A stretch of DNA of 64,000 nt from an uncultured Alsobacter sp. (GCF_945952055.1 NZ_CAMFHB010000002.1:186001-250000), one strand, 5' to 3'; numbered from the stretch's first letter, positions 51,206-61,303 are shown. Notes: generated by a model not told the origin, from the letters alone. Made by a program: numbers and translations.

Positions 51206-51512
51206 GAGCAGGCTGAACCGATCCGTCGGCCAGGCTTCGACATCTGCTTCGCGGCGTGGACAAGGGCGCTCTCCCTCCCCTGTAGGGGGAGGGAGAGCGC
51301 CGCTCCACCGAATATCAGGTGTGCGCGCGTCGAAGGATCAAGCCCGGGCAGGACGGCGCGGAGGGAGCGCGGACCCGGGAAACCTCGGGCGAAACTGTTT
51401 CCCACAAAGTTACGCTTACGCTGGGTATGCTTAACCCGGTTGCAGGAGATTTTTTCGTATTCGGGACAGTGGAGCTCCCCCGGCTTCCGACACATCGTTT
51501 CTGGATGCCCCC
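51206..51512. other. 307-bp intergenic region before the chemoreceptor gene
   Basis: No gene is visible. The left half holds a very stable hairpin (51265-51301). The right half (about 51390-51500) is lower in GC and probably contains the chemoreceptor promoter. Confidence 0.5.
51265..51301. repeat. Perfect 16-bp palindromic hairpin, likely dispersed intergenic repeat
   Basis: The arms 51265-51280 and 51286-51301 pair perfectly around a TGTAG loop; the core CTCCCTCCCC/GGGGAGGGAG resembles intergenic palindromes that are abundant in Hyphomicrobiales genomes. No T-tract follows. It may mark or stabilise the 3' end of the thu-like mRNA. Confidence 0.6.
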
Positions 51513-53183
51513 ATGACCGCTGGTTCGTCGCAGACGAACATCGCTTCCATGACGCGGGGGGACTCCCCGCGCGCGAAGCGGGGGGCCTCTTCCAGTCGCA
51601 TTCCGCTGCTCGCCGGGGGTACGCTGGCGGCGGCGTCCCTGGCCTTCCTGGCCTCCATCGTCACGATCTTCTTCGTCCTCGTGCAACTCGAGCAGAAGAT
51701 GGCCGAGGTCTCGCGGGAAAACTCCCTGTGGGACTGCTACCAGCTCGACCGCGAAGCCGTCCGGACCCTGAGCGCAGTGGAGGCGGCTCAGAACCGGATC
51801 GGGCTGGTGACCCGGGACGACCTCGACCGGATCACGTCCCGCTACGACATCCTCTACAGCCGCGTGCGGACGATCGACGCCAATCATCGCCTGCACACGA
51901 TGAACTACGACACGTCCATCATCGACAAGGTCGAGGCGGTGAACGCGGCCATCCTGGGCATGGCCCCGGCCTTCGACGGGCTCGAGGCGAGCCGCGACGT
52001 GCTGGCGCAGCTTTCGAGCCTGCGCACCACCTTGTCGAACATCATCACCGTCACCGGCGGCCTGCTCGGCTCCGTGCACCAGCACGGGACCGAGCGAACC
52101 TACCGGCTGCGTGACGAGACGATCAGCCTGCATCGCTTCCTGGCCTTTGCCGTCGCCGGCCTCGCCTTGACCATGCTGGCGGTGAGCTACGGGATCTGGC
52201 GGCAGATGAGGGCCTCGTCCGAGGCGCGCGCCAAGATGGAGCGCGTGGAACGGGAAAATCTCGAGAAATCGCTGGCGCTGGCCCAACGCGACGAGCAGGC
52301 CGCCCTGATGAGCCGCGAGGCCGCGCTGGCCGAGCAGATCGCGGCGTTCACCAACCGGATGAACGCCTCGGTGACCAGCCTCGCCTCGATGATCGAGGGC
52401 ATCACCGGGCAGTGCATGACCATGGCCAAGGCCGCGGAGCGGGCCCGCCTGGGATCGCGCGAGGCGGCGGATTCCTCGGCCCGGGTCGCCGAGCACGTGT
52501 CACGTGTCGCCCGCTCGGCGGACTCGATGTCCGACGCCGTCCGCGACATCTTCCGCAAGACAGTGGAGACGGGCCGGACCGCGCACGGCGTCCACGACGA
52601 TGCCGACCGCACGGGCGAGACCATTCGCGACCTCGTGGCGGCCGCGGCGCAGATCGACTCCGTCGCGCAGCTCATCGCCGAGGTCGCCGGCCGGACGAAC
52701 CTGCTGGCACTCAACGCGACGATCGAGGCGGCGCGAGCGGGCGAGAGCGGCCGCGGTTTCGCCGTCGTCGCCGGCGAGGTGAAATCGCTGGCCAACCAGA
52801 CCGCCAGCGCGACCTCCGAAATCGCCCGGCAGATCGAGGCCATCCAGACCGCGACCTCGTCCTGCGTCGCGGCGATGGACAACATCCGCCGCCGCATCGT
52901 GTCGCTGGGCACCATCGGCGAGCAGATCTCGCTGATCACCAAGGACCAGAGCCAGATGGCCGAGGGCGTCGCCACGATGATCAACGACGCCGCCGCCGAG
53001 ACGACCCGGGCCTCCAGCACCGTGGGCTCGGTGATGGAGGCCACCGAGCGCGCCAACGCCGCGGCCGAGGCCGTGCTGGGCCTCATGGTGAGCGTCAACG
53101 AGGAAGGCCGCCGCATCCGCCGCGAGATCGAGACGTTCCGCGCCTCCGTGGGCGAGCCATTCGGATCCAGCACGGCCGCCTGA
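51513..53183 (+). CDS. Methyl-accepting chemotaxis protein
   Basis: A 556-aa chemoreceptor. Two membrane helices (about residues 29-53 and 207-228) bracket a helical periplasmic sensor domain of about 150 residues. The cytoplasmic coiled-coil signalling domain has the highly conserved hairpin tip [20 protein letters not shown] followed by [18 protein letters not shown]. No clear HAMP domain is seen after the second helix; instead a charged coiled coil follows. No che genes are nearby, so it feeds a remote array. The ligand is unknown. Confidence 0.93.
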   Translation: MTAGSSQTNIASMTRGDSPRAKRGASSSRIPLLAGGTLAAASLAFLASIVTIFFVLVQLEQKMAEVSRENSLWDCYQLDREAVRTLSAVEAAQNRIGLVTRDDLDRITSRYDILYSRVRTIDANHRLHTMNYDTSIIDKVEAVNAAILGMAPAFDGLEASRDVLAQLSSLRTTLSNIITVTGGLLGSVHQHGTERTYRLRDETISLHRFLAFAVAGLALTMLAVSYGIWRQMRASSEARAKMERVERENLEKSLALAQRDEQAALMSREAALAEQIAAFTNRMNASVTSLASMIEGITGQCMTMAKAAERARLGSREAADSSARVAEHVSRVARSADSMSDAVRDIFRKTVETGRTAHGVHDDADRTGETIRDLVAAAAQIDSVAQLIAEVAGRTNLLALNATIEAARAGESGRGFAVVAGEVKSLANQTASATSEIARQIEAIQTATSSCVAAMDNIRRRIVSLGTIGEQISLITKDQSQMAEGVATMINDAAAETTRASSTVGSVMEATERANAAAEAVLGLMVSVNEEGRRIRREIETFRASVGEPFGSSTAA

Positions 53184-53208
53184 CGCGACACGCCTACCGG
53201 GAGGCCGC

Positions 53209-54237
<1,029 letters not shown>

Positions 54238-54325
54238 ACACCCGCTCGCCCTCCAGCGCGCCGTAAAGCGGGCATGGCGCCCTGACCGGCACCGGATGCC
54301 GTCGGGTCCGCACGTGCGCCGGCGA

Positions 54326-55330
54326 TCAGCCGGACGGCCGTGCGAAGCGCGCGATGTCGCGTTCGATCCGCTCGGCGACCGGCCTGCGGTAGTGCGAGTC
54401 GTCCCAGAACAGCTCGGCCGCGGCCCAGGCCGGGTCGCCGTCGCGGTAGTCGAGGAGGACGGTGCCCGGCCGGCGACCGACGACGGCGTGCAACGCCTTG
54501 CGGCAGGCTTCGTCGACCCGCGCCGCGGAGCTCGCGGGCTCCGGATGCCGCGACAGGTGCACGGGCGGTCTCACGAGGACGACCCGGGTGGTCTCCGGCA
54601 CGGCCGACAGCATCGCCCCGAGCCGCTCCACCCCTGCGAACCGGGCGGGCACGGGGCCCGCCGCGCCCGCGGGACGGCTCGCCGCCAGCGCCGGCGGCGT
54701 CCAGGTCCGCCCCGCCTCGTAGTCCCAGTAGCCGTCGTCGGGCCGGCTCAGGCGGCCGCGGGCCGCCAGCGTGATGCGTTCGGCCGCGGCGCCCACCGTG
54801 CGCGTGTTGAACAGGCCGGCGAGGTAGGGGGCCGTCGCCGTGTCGTAGAGCCAGAAGGGGAACGGGTTCGTCTGGAGCAGGCCGCTGCCGCCGTGGCACT
54901 CGAATTCGTCCACGCCGAAGACGAGCAGCGCCGGCGCCTGGCGTCGATGGCGCATGAACCAGGCGAGCAGCGCCTCCTTCTCGCGCACCCCGGAGCCGGG
55001 AACCGTCAGGGAGACGGTCTGCAGGCCCGTCGCGGCCTTGAGGCGGTCGGGCGACAGCAATTGGACGTGGGAGTTGCCGAAGATGGCGGCCTCGTAGCGC
55101 GGATCGCGCGCCCTGGAGACGTGGGCGAACCGGGGGCTGTCGGCGGGCGTCCCGCGCAGGCCGGTCGCCACGGGCCGGCCGGTGTCGTAGGGGTCGATGA
55201 CGGCCACCAGCGCCAGCGCGGCGATCGGGAGGGCGACGACGCCGAGCGTCGCCCGCCGGAGCCATCGGCGCCAGCGGACGGCGGGGCCGCCCGGTTCGAC
55301 GGCGGAGGCGATCTTCGCGGTGGGGACCAT
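54326..55330 (-). CDS. Membrane-anchored SGNH-hydrolase-like protein, paralogue of 28843-29931
   Basis: A 334-aa protein with one membrane helix (about residues 28-46), followed by DPYD. AIFGNSHVQLL gives candidate nucleophile Ser87, and FWDDSHYR near the end gives Asp310 and His313. The layout, the [RF]PPxHxSxHPxPxS segment and the helix-DP[FY] junction match the polysaccharide-linked protein at 28843-29931, although identity looks low. ATG 55330 is used; a TTG further upstream lies inside a palindrome. A hairpin directly precedes the start codon. Function unproven; surface-glycan modification is suggested. Confidence 0.72.
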   Translation of the reverse strand: MVPTAKIASAVEPGGPAVRWRRWLRRATLGVVALPIAALALVAVIDPYDTGRPVATGLRGTPADSPRFAHVSRARDPRYEAAIFGNSHVQLLSPDRLKAATGLQTVSLTVPGSGVREKEALLAWFMRHRRQAPALLVFGVDEFECHGGSGLLQTNPFPFWLYDTATAPYLAGLFNTRTVGAAAERITLAARGRLSRPDDGYWDYEAGRTWTPPALAASRPAGAAGPVPARFAGVERLGAMLSAVPETTRVVLVRPPVHLSRHPEPASSAARVDEACRKALHAVVGRRPGTVLLDYRDGDPAWAAAELFWDDSHYRRPVAERIERDIARFARPSG

Positions 55331-55334
55331 GGAG

Positions 55335-55361
55335 GCGTCCGGGCCAGTGATGCCCGGACGC
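55335..55361 (-). promoter_or_regulatory. Leader hairpin directly before the SGNH-like gene
   Basis: GCGTCCGGGC (55335-55344), 7 nt, GCCCGGACGC (55352-55361): a perfect 10-bp stem ending 4 nt before the ATG, in a leader with no clear Shine-Dalgarno. It could hinder ribosome entry or be a protein-binding site. Confidence 0.5.
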
Positions 55362-55371
55362 TTAGCATGCC

Positions 55372-55386
55372 ACAACCTAGGGTTGT
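55372..55386. promoter_or_regulatory. Palindrome upstream of the SGNH-like gene
   Basis: ACAACC-TAG-GGTTGT, perfect 6-bp arms, 42 bp upstream of the start codon. Its minus strand contains CTAGGTTGT, also present at 26377-26385 near the polysaccharide genes. A candidate operator. Confidence 0.5.
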
Positions 55387-55407
55387 ATAGCCGTCGACCG
55401 CCCGGCC

Positions 55408-55956
55408 TCAGGCCGGCAGGCGCTTGTCGTAGTCCTGCTTCAGCCGTCCCCAGCCGTCCCAGAACGGGCCCTCGGGATCGATGCCGTTCGCCCGCGCGAC
55501 CAGGATGTCCAGGTGGGCGTGCCAGCCCGCACTGACGTTCAGCATCATGGTGCGGCTGGGCAGGCGGCGGTGGATCACGGTGAGCATCACCTTGTCGCCG
55601 ACGGGCTCGAGGTCAAAGGACACGTCGCCGCTGCCGTCCCAGGTGAAGGCGAGCCGGCGCGGCGGATCGACCTCGGTGAGCACGCTCTTCATGCTGTGCT
55701 CGGCGCCGAAGCCCTCGGGCCTCGTGCCGGGCGGCGAGGTCAGCTGGTCGTTGCGCCAGGTGAGCTCGAAGGCTGCTCCCACCCGCAGGTCCATGTCTCC
55801 GTCGGCCAGCCAGCGGCGGCGCAGGTCGGCGTCGGTCAGCCAGGCCCAGCATCGCTCGATCGGCCCGGGCAGAAGGCGCTGGATCTTGACCGTGGCGGGC
55901 TCGGTGAGCGTGCCGTAGGCGGCGGGCCGGGAGCCCGTCGTGGCGGTGTCGTTCAT
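55408..55956 (-). CDS. SRPBCC/AHSA1-family protein
   Basis: A 182-aa START-like fold protein. KIQRLLPGPIERCWAWLTDADLRRRWL at the start and the late GWHAHLDILVARANG with WDGWGRLKQDYDKRL are typical of AHSA1-like proteins paired with ArsR regulators. These bind hydrophobic small molecules; no enzymatic role is established. Its ATG overlaps the ArsR stop (ATGA), so the two are coupled. Confidence 0.9.
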   Translation of the reverse strand: MNDTATTGSRPAAYGTLTEPATVKIQRLLPGPIERCWAWLTDADLRRRWLADGDMDLRVGAAFELTWRNDQLTSPPGTRPEGFGAEHSMKSVLTEVDPPRRLAFTWDGSGDVSFDLEPVGDKVMLTVIHRRLPSRTMMLNVSAGWHAHLDILVARANGIDPEGPFWDGWGRLKQDYDKRLPA

Positions 55957-56312
55957 GGCTCGTGTCCTTCCTTCGAGGTGCCGGCATCCTCCTCGCGGAG
56001 AAGCCGTTCGAGCACGTCCAGACGATCGGTCCAGAAGCGTTCGTAGAAGCTCAGCCAGGCATGGGCGCTGGCCAGCGGACCGGGTGCGAGGCGGCAGACA
56101 TGGGTGCGTCCCCTCACCTCGCGGCGAATGAGGCCGGCGTTCTCCAGGGCCTTCACGTGCTTGGAGGCCGCGGCCAGCGACATGGCGAACGGTTCGGCGA
56201 GCTGCCCGACCGTCTGCTCGCCCCCGGCGAGCTGCAGCAGCATGGTGCGCCGCGTGGCATCGCCGAGCGCATGGAAGACGGTGTCGAGCTGGACGTCGTG
56301 TTGTTCAACCAT
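55953..56312 (-). CDS. ArsR-family regulator
   Basis: A 119-aa winged-helix repressor: FHALGDATRRTMLLQLAGGEQTVGQLAEPFAMSLAAASKHVKALENAGLI gives the helix-turn-helix and RREVRGRTHVCRL the wing. The metal-binding ELCVCDL motif of ArsR/SmtB is absent, so it is not a metal sensor of that type. Partner AHSA1 protein is co-translated. The start codon lies inside a perfect inverted repeat, so it very probably represses its own operon. Confidence 0.92.
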   Translation of the reverse strand: MVEQHDVQLDTVFHALGDATRRTMLLQLAGGEQTVGQLAEPFAMSLAAASKHVKALENAGLIRREVRGRTHVCRLAPGPLASAHAWLSFYERFWTDRLDVLERLLREEDAGTSKEGHEP

Positions 56313-56321
56313 ACGGTTGAA
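56304..56321. promoter_or_regulatory. ArsR operator A
   Basis: TTCAACC-ATAC-GGTTGAA, perfect 7-bp arms, overlapping the arsR start codon. Confidence 0.75.
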
Positions 56322-56345
56322 TATAGGGGCGCGCGGATTGGATTG

Positions 56346-56361
56346 TCAACCGAATGGTTGA
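56346..56361. promoter_or_regulatory. ArsR operator B
   Basis: TCAACC-GAAT-GGTTGA, the same half-sites as operator A with its centre 41 bp upstream, about four helical turns. The promoter for arsR-AHSA1 should lie between or over the two sites. Confidence 0.72.
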
Positions 56362-56385
56362 ATGAACCCGATGACCTGGTGTCGT

Positions 56386-57360
56386 CTAGCTCGCCGCGCC
56401 GAACTCGCGCCGCAGTTGGGCCCAGCGGCGGCCCGTCTCGCGGCCGCCTTCCACGTGGCCTTCCGGCGCCTGCGTGTAGGGCGGGCGCGGCGGGCCGCTG
56501 CGGACCAACCCCGAGCCCTCGAGGCGGCCATAGGCGATGGGCACGTTGTAGTCGACGAAGTTCTCGAGCTTGCCGCCGGGGAACATGGCCGACTGGGCCC
56601 AGGCCATGCGCTCGGCGATGTGGTCGGCCCGCGGCCAATCGCGGTCCATGACGGCGCGCTCCAGGGCGATGAGAGGCTCCACCCCGTCGGCGGCGTTGCC
56701 GGTCCAGCAGGCCACGGCCTCGTCGGGGTGGCGCTGGGCGAATGCCGGCCAGGCGGCATCGATCGGCAGCACGCGGATGCGCCCTTCCACGGCGGCGATG
56801 TCGTCGGCCATGCCGGGACCGCCGATGTGCTTGGTGGCGACCACGCCCGGGATGCGGCTGAGTTCGGCATAGACCGGCGTCGGGATCTTGCCCTTGAAGG
56901 CGAGGTGGTTGTCGTAGATCACCACCGGCACGCCGGGCAGGGCCTCGGCGATGTCGCGGTAGTAGCGCAGGATCCCGGGGGCATCGAGTGCCATCCACAT
57001 GGGTCGACCGAGGAACAGGCCATGGGCGCCGCGGGCGAGCACCGCCCTCGCCCGGGCGATCGTGTCGCGGGTGTTGAGCGTCGTGACGCCGGCGAAGAGC
57101 AGGCCGCGGCCCGCCAGGGTGTCGGCGACGCAGGCGGTGAAGGCCTCGTGCTCGCTCGCCGTGAGGGACGCGCCTTCGCCGAAGCTGCCGTTGGTCATCA
57201 GGATCGTCACGCCGCCGGAGACGATGCGCTCGACCATTCTGGAGGTCTCGTCGAAGTCGACGGAGTTCTCGCAGGACCAGTGGTCGGCGTCGGGGGTAGA
57301 CGGGGTCGGGATGATTCCGACGATGCCGCGGATGGCGTCGACGGTGACGTGGCCTTGCAT
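56386..57360 (-). CDS. Dihydrodipicolinate-synthase-family aldolase, NahE/PhdJ-like
   Basis: A 324-aa class I pyruvate-dependent aldolase. GIIPTPSTPDADHW at the start and TNGSFGEGASLT match the hydratase-aldolases that cleave aromatic benzylidene-pyruvates to an aldehyde and pyruvate. Schiff-base Lys177 (VVATKH) and Tyr149 (VIYDN) are in place. The rest of an aromatic-degradation pathway is not in the window. ATG 57360 gives the family-like N-terminus. The gene ends only 25 bp from ArsR operator B, on the same strand, but that regulator's gene lies downstream. Confidence 0.85.
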   Translation of the reverse strand: MQGHVTVDAIRGIVGIIPTPSTPDADHWSCENSVDFDETSRMVERIVSGGVTILMTNGSFGEGASLTASEHEAFTACVADTLAGRGLLFAGVTTLNTRDTIARARAVLARGAHGLFLGRPMWMALDAPGILRYYRDIAEALPGVPVVIYDNHLAFKGKIPTPVYAELSRIPGVVATKHIGGPGMADDIAAVEGRIRVLPIDAAWPAFAQRHPDEAVACWTGNAADGVEPLIALERAVMDRDWPRADHIAERMAWAQSAMFPGGKLENFVDYNVPIAYGRLEGSGLVRSGPPRPPYTQAPEGHVEGGRETGRRWAQLRREFGAAS

Positions 57361-57506
57361 GCGCCTCAACTCCAGATGCTTGCCGCCCAGGACGCGGCGG
57401 CGCAGAGAGTGCCCCGCGCAAAGCCTCCCTGCCACCTCTTTCGACGTCGCGGGCCCCGGCCTTGACCCTTCCTTAAGCGGCGAGGGCCACGCTCATGCCG
57501 CAACCG

Positions 57507-57520
57507 ACCGTTAAAACGGT
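57507..57520. promoter_or_regulatory. Palindrome in the aldolase/OpgD promoter region
   Basis: ACCGTT-AA-AACGGT, perfect 6-bp arms, in the 258-bp region between the divergent aldolase and OpgD genes. A candidate operator; nothing else stands out there. Confidence 0.4.
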
Positions 57521-57618
57521 TCGAAACAGGACAACGCCGGCTTGACCGTAAGCCCGGCGTCGGGGATGTGGTTGGTCTCTTGCAATCGTTGTGCGGGACA
57601 CGACTTCGGGGGGTGGGG

Positions 57619-59211
57619 ATGCGACTGACGCGGCGTGCCGTCCTGGCTGCAGGCGCCGGAGCATTGGTCGGGGGCCGAGCGGCCGCCGACGTCAACATGA
57701 ACAATCTCCTGGCGCCGCGCTGGTTCGGAGCCGCGGAGCTGGAAGACCGGGCCCGCAGGCTCGCCCAGTTCCCGCACGATCCGCCGGGCCGGCGCGTTCC
57801 CGCGTCGATCAACGGGCTCGACTGGGATGCCTGGCGCGAGATCCGCTTCAAGCCCGACGGCAACCTGCTGGACAGCCCCAACAGCCGATTCCGCCTGCAG
57901 GCCTTCCATCTCGGCCACCTGTTCAAGCGCCCCGTCCGGCTGAACCTCGTGCGCGGCGACGTGGCGGAGCCGATCGCCTATTCGGCCAACGACTTCGACT
58001 ACGGCCACCACGCCTTCGATCCGCCGCTGCCGGCCGACCTCGGCTATGCGGGCTGGCGGATGAACTACCCGCTGAACAAGCCGGGCGTGATGGACGAGCT
58101 CATCTCCTTCATCGGCTCGAGCTATTTCCGCCTGCTCGGACGCGGCCAGGTCTACGGGCTGTCGGCCCGCGGCCTGTCGATCGGCACGGGGCGGCTCGAC
58201 AACAACGAGGAGTTTCCCTTCTTCCGCGAGTTCTGGTTTCGCGCGCCGGAGGAAGGCGCCGACCCGGCGAACGACAAGCTCGTGTTCCACGCCCTGCTCG
58301 ACAGCCCGTCGATCACCGGGGCCTATTCCTTCGAGCTGCATCCCGGCGACGTGTCGCGCATCGACGTCAGCGCGACGCTCTTCGCCCGCCGCCGCATCGA
58401 GGACCTGGGCATCGCTCCGCTGACGTCGATGTACTTCATCGGCGAGAACGACCGTCACTACAACGACCGCAACCGGTACGACGACTACCGTCCGGAGATG
58501 CACGATTCGGACGGGCTGAAGCTGCACCTGGCCGACGGCCGGTGGATCTGGCGGCCGCTGCGCAACCCGCAGATCCAGGAGCTGTCCTACTACCACACCA
58601 CGGACCTGCGCGGCTTCGGGCTGATGCAGCGGGACCGGGACTTCAGCCACTACCAGGACATCGACCTCGCCTATCAGCAGCGCCCCAGCTACTGGATCGA
58701 GCCCAAGGGGAACTGGGGCCCGGGCCGGATCGAACTGGTCGAGCTCGCCACCAAGGACGAGACCGCCGACAACATCGTCGTGGCCTGGCTGCCCAAGGAG
58801 GCCATCGAGCCCGACAAGCCGATGACCTTCGCCTACACCCTCCATGCCGGGCTGGACTTCTCGAAGCTCTCGCAGCTCGGGCGGGTGGAGCACACGTTCA
58901 ACGCGCCGGTCGGCGCGCTCGGCGCCGTGCGCGAGCAGAAGCACCATGGCGCGCGGCGCTTCCTGATCGACTTCGCCGGCGGCGAGCTCGACCGGCATCT
59001 GGCCAAGCCCGAGAGCCTGCAGGTCGTGGTCAACGTGACCGGCGGCAAGACCATCCGGTCCTTCGTCACGCCCAATCCCCAGCTGCCGGGCGTCCGGGCC
59101 ATCCTGGACGTGAAGGGCTTCCCCACCGACACGATCTACATCGACGCGCATCTGCGCGCCGGCGACGTGCCGGTCACCGAGACGTGGAGCTACCGCTGGA
59201 AGGTGGAATGA
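57619..59211 (+). CDS. opgD: Glucan biosynthesis protein OpgD/MdoD-like
   Basis: A 530-aa periplasmic protein of osmoregulated periplasmic glucan synthesis. A Tat signal (RLTRRAVLAAGAGALVGG, cut near residue 23) distinguishes it as the OpgD-type rather than Sec-exported OpgG. The MdoG domain shows IRFKPDGNLLD, FIGSSYFRLLGRGQVYGLSARGL, TSMYFIGEN and GLKLHLADGRWIWRPLRNP. It shapes glucan backbones after polymerisation. No opgH lies nearby. GTG and ATG starts upstream are less likely because the twin-arginine signal would be pushed inward. Confidence 0.93.
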   Translation: MRLTRRAVLAAGAGALVGGRAAADVNMNNLLAPRWFGAAELEDRARRLAQFPHDPPGRRVPASINGLDWDAWREIRFKPDGNLLDSPNSRFRLQAFHLGHLFKRPVRLNLVRGDVAEPIAYSANDFDYGHHAFDPPLPADLGYAGWRMNYPLNKPGVMDELISFIGSSYFRLLGRGQVYGLSARGLSIGTGRLDNNEEFPFFREFWFRAPEEGADPANDKLVFHALLDSPSITGAYSFELHPGDVSRIDVSATLFARRRIEDLGIAPLTSMYFIGENDRHYNDRNRYDDYRPEMHDSDGLKLHLADGRWIWRPLRNPQIQELSYYHTTDLRGFGLMQRDRDFSHYQDIDLAYQQRPSYWIEPKGNWGPGRIELVELATKDETADNIVVAWLPKEAIEPDKPMTFAYTLHAGLDFSKLSQLGRVEHTFNAPVGALGAVREQKHHGARRFLIDFAGGELDRHLAKPESLQVVVNVTGGKTIRSFVTPNPQLPGVRAILDVKGFPTDTIYIDAHLRAGDVPVTETWSYRWKVE

Positions 59212-59219
59212 CCCGCCCT

Positions 59220-59957
59220 TCAGGCGGGGTGGCGGGCGTTCCAGTCGCGCGCATAGGCGCTGCAGTTGGCGTCGAGCTCGGCCATGTCCAGCACGCCGGC
59301 CGGGCGCACCCGGGTCGGCCCGTTCGCGGTGAAGGGGATGTAGCGCTGGTGCGCCACGCGCCACAGGCGGCGTAGTTCCACCAGCGGCTCGGGGCTGTCG
59401 TCCACCCGGATGTCGATGGCGGGATAGGCCTCGGTGGTCCACACGCGGATGGCCGCGGACTGCTTGCCCCGCTTGTCTCCGCCGGCCACCTGCCCCGCCT
59501 CCAGGGCGGTGATCAGCCGGTCGTCGAAGTCGAGGTGGTGCGAGGCCTCGTAGGTGCGCAACGTGGCCGCGACCACCTCCGGGCCCGCCAGCATGTTGCC
59601 GGCCACCGAGACGTTCGGCGCGCTGACATGGCCGGCCCAGTCCACGCAGCCGCGCCCGGTATGGGCGGCGATCCGTCCTTCACGGTCGATCACGTGCATC
59701 TGGCGGATGTCGACCCCCTCGTCCGCCGCCGTGACGATCGCCACGATCTCGTCGGCGGGACGGCCCTCCTGCAGCAGCTTCATGCCGTCGACCCCGTAAT
59801 ACGGGTTCATGAAGGCCTGCGTCGCGAGCGCCCCCAGCCGGCCGCCGCCATAGGGCACGCGCGCCCCCACTCCGAAGGCGCAGGTGGTGACGGCCACGGC
59901 ATAGGCGCCGGTGGCGGGATCGCGGGCGACGATGGACCAGGTCATGGCAGTGCTCAT
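59220..59957 (-). CDS. DUF1028 protein
   Basis: A 245-aa protein with the DUF1028 N-terminus TWSIVARDPATGAYAVAVTTCAFGVGARVPY, likely an Ntn-hydrolase-like fold, and GVDIRQMHVIDREGRIAAHTG plus GNMLAGPEVV. Its genes commonly accompany peptidase or amidase transport loci, but here it is convergent with opgD (8 bp apart) and alone. The start MSTAMTW (59957) or MTW (59945) cannot be decided. Confidence 0.85.
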   Translation of the reverse strand: MSTAMTWSIVARDPATGAYAVAVTTCAFGVGARVPYGGGRLGALATQAFMNPYYGVDGMKLLQEGRPADEIVAIVTAADEGVDIRQMHVIDREGRIAAHTGRGCVDWAGHVSAPNVSVAGNMLAGPEVVAATLRTYEASHHLDFDDRLITALEAGQVAGGDKRGKQSAAIRVWTTEAYPAIDIRVDDSPEPLVELRRLWRVAHQRYIPFTANGPTRVRPAGVLDMAELDANCSAYARDWNARHPA

Positions 59958-60025
59958 CCGTTGCGGTTGACGCCCGGAGTGGAGCACGGACGCAGGCCCG
60001 TGACGAGTGCGTGGGACGCCGGCCG

Positions 60026-61303
60026 CTACTGCGTCAGCGTGGGCACGCGCACCTTGCTGGCGATCGCGTCGGCGAGCTTGGTGACCATGTTGGAGTTGCC
60101 GTCGGTGAGGGTGCCGCCCACCATGAAGCCGGGCCACTGCTTGATCGTCTGCCAGCCGTTGGCCAGCCCGTCGCGGTCGTTCGTCGACAGGTCGGGATTG
60201 CCGAAGAAGACGAGCAGCTTGCGGGTCTGGTCGATCTTGGCGGCGCTGTCCCACTTGGCCTTCAGGTCGGCATAGGTGCGGGGCATCTTGGTGGCCGCCG
60301 GATAGTTCGGGTTCTTCAGGCTCAGGGAATAGCTCGGCTTGTGGGCCGCCGCGTCGGTCCAGACGACGACGGTGGGATAGACCGCGTCGAGCGGCTTGGT
60401 GCCGCCGGTGGACGGTGTGTCGCCGACCTTCGCCCAGGGGCTGTCGATGGCCTCGTTGACGCATTCGAGCCCCGACTCCGGCGTGTCGCCGCCCCCGTTG
60501 GCCGTCTCCGGGTTGACGTAGCCCTGGAAGGTCGTGCGCTCCGCGGGAAGGTTGTAGAAGTTCGACGCCTTCATCGGCGGCACGTCGCCGACATAGGTCC
60601 AATAGTCGGAATCGGTGGGCTTCGACGTCTTCGTGGCGTACTTCGTTCCGTTCCAGTACGTCACGTTGTAGCTGGACGTGCCGTTCATGTAGTTGCCGCC
60701 GTAGTCGCGGTAATAGATCGCGCGCACGCGCATCGCGTCGAACTTTGGGATGCCGCGGCGCACGAGCTCGTCGTTCAGGTTGGACTCGAGATTGAGCGCG
60801 TTGTTCTTCACCGCCGTGAGCGTGTTCGACATCGAGCCGGTCGCGTCGATGCAGAAGACCAGGTCGAGCTGGCGCACGTCGGGCTTGGCGATGGCGGCCT
60901 TGGTGGTGACCGTGGCCGACATCGAACCCACGCCGACGATGCTCGCCACCTTCATCGGCACCTGGATGTTGATGTTGGCGGTGATGGTGTTGCCATCCGC
61001 CGACAGCGTGAAGCTCGCCGACTTCACGTTGGGCAGGGTGTCGGGGCCGAGCTGGGCCTCGAAATAGCGCTGCGCGATCGCGGGGCGCAGGGTGTCGGCG
61101 TCGTTCAGCCGGGCCGCGGCGAGCACCGCCGTGTCGGCCGCCGACTGGATCTTGAGCACGTTGCGCGTGGTCGTTCCGTAGTCGAAGCCGATCCCCGCCA
61201 TGCCCACCAGGGCGACCGTCATGAGCGCGAAGGCAGGCGCGAGCGCGCCGCGCCTGTCATCGGCGAAGCGTCGCAGTGTCCGGACGGTCGAATGCGGCGT
61301 CAT
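60026..61303 (-). CDS. TadG-like protein with von Willebrand factor A domain
   Basis: A 425-aa protein. The N-terminus FADDRRGALAPAFALMTVALVGMAGIGFDYG is the TadE/TadG prepilin-like membrane segment (about residues 18-42), followed by KIQSAADTAVLAAA. A vWA domain begins at about residue 142 with the metal site DATGSMS and runs to the C-terminus. TadG-type proteins assist Flp pilus assembly and face the periplasm. No other tad genes are in the window. ATG 61303 is preceded by GGAG; an upstream ATG would add 20 residues. Confidence 0.85.
   Translation of the reverse strand: MTPHSTVRTLRRFADDRRGALAPAFALMTVALVGMAGIGFDYGTTTRNVLKIQSAADTAVLAAARLNDADTLRPAIAQRYFEAQLGPDTLPNVKSASFTLSADGNTITANINIQVPMKVASIVGVGSMSATVTTKAAIAKPDVRQLDLVFCIDATGSMSNTLTAVKNNALNLESNLNDELVRRGIPKFDAMRVRAIYYRDYGGNYMNGTSSYNVTYWNGTKYATKTSKPTDSDYWTYVGDVPPMKASNFYNLPAERTTFQGYVNPETANGGGDTPESGLECVNEAIDSPWAKVGDTPSTGGTKPLDAVYPTVVVWTDAAAHKPSYSLSLKNPNYPAATKMPRTYADLKAKWDSAAKIDQTRKLLVFFGNPDLSTNDRDGLANGWQTIKQWPGFMVGGTLTDGNSNMVTKLADAIASKVRVPTLTQ

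Noticed and set aside
51265..51301. Intrinsic terminator call for the 16-bp hairpin
   Set aside because: No T-tract follows on either strand; it is better described as a dispersed palindromic repeat.
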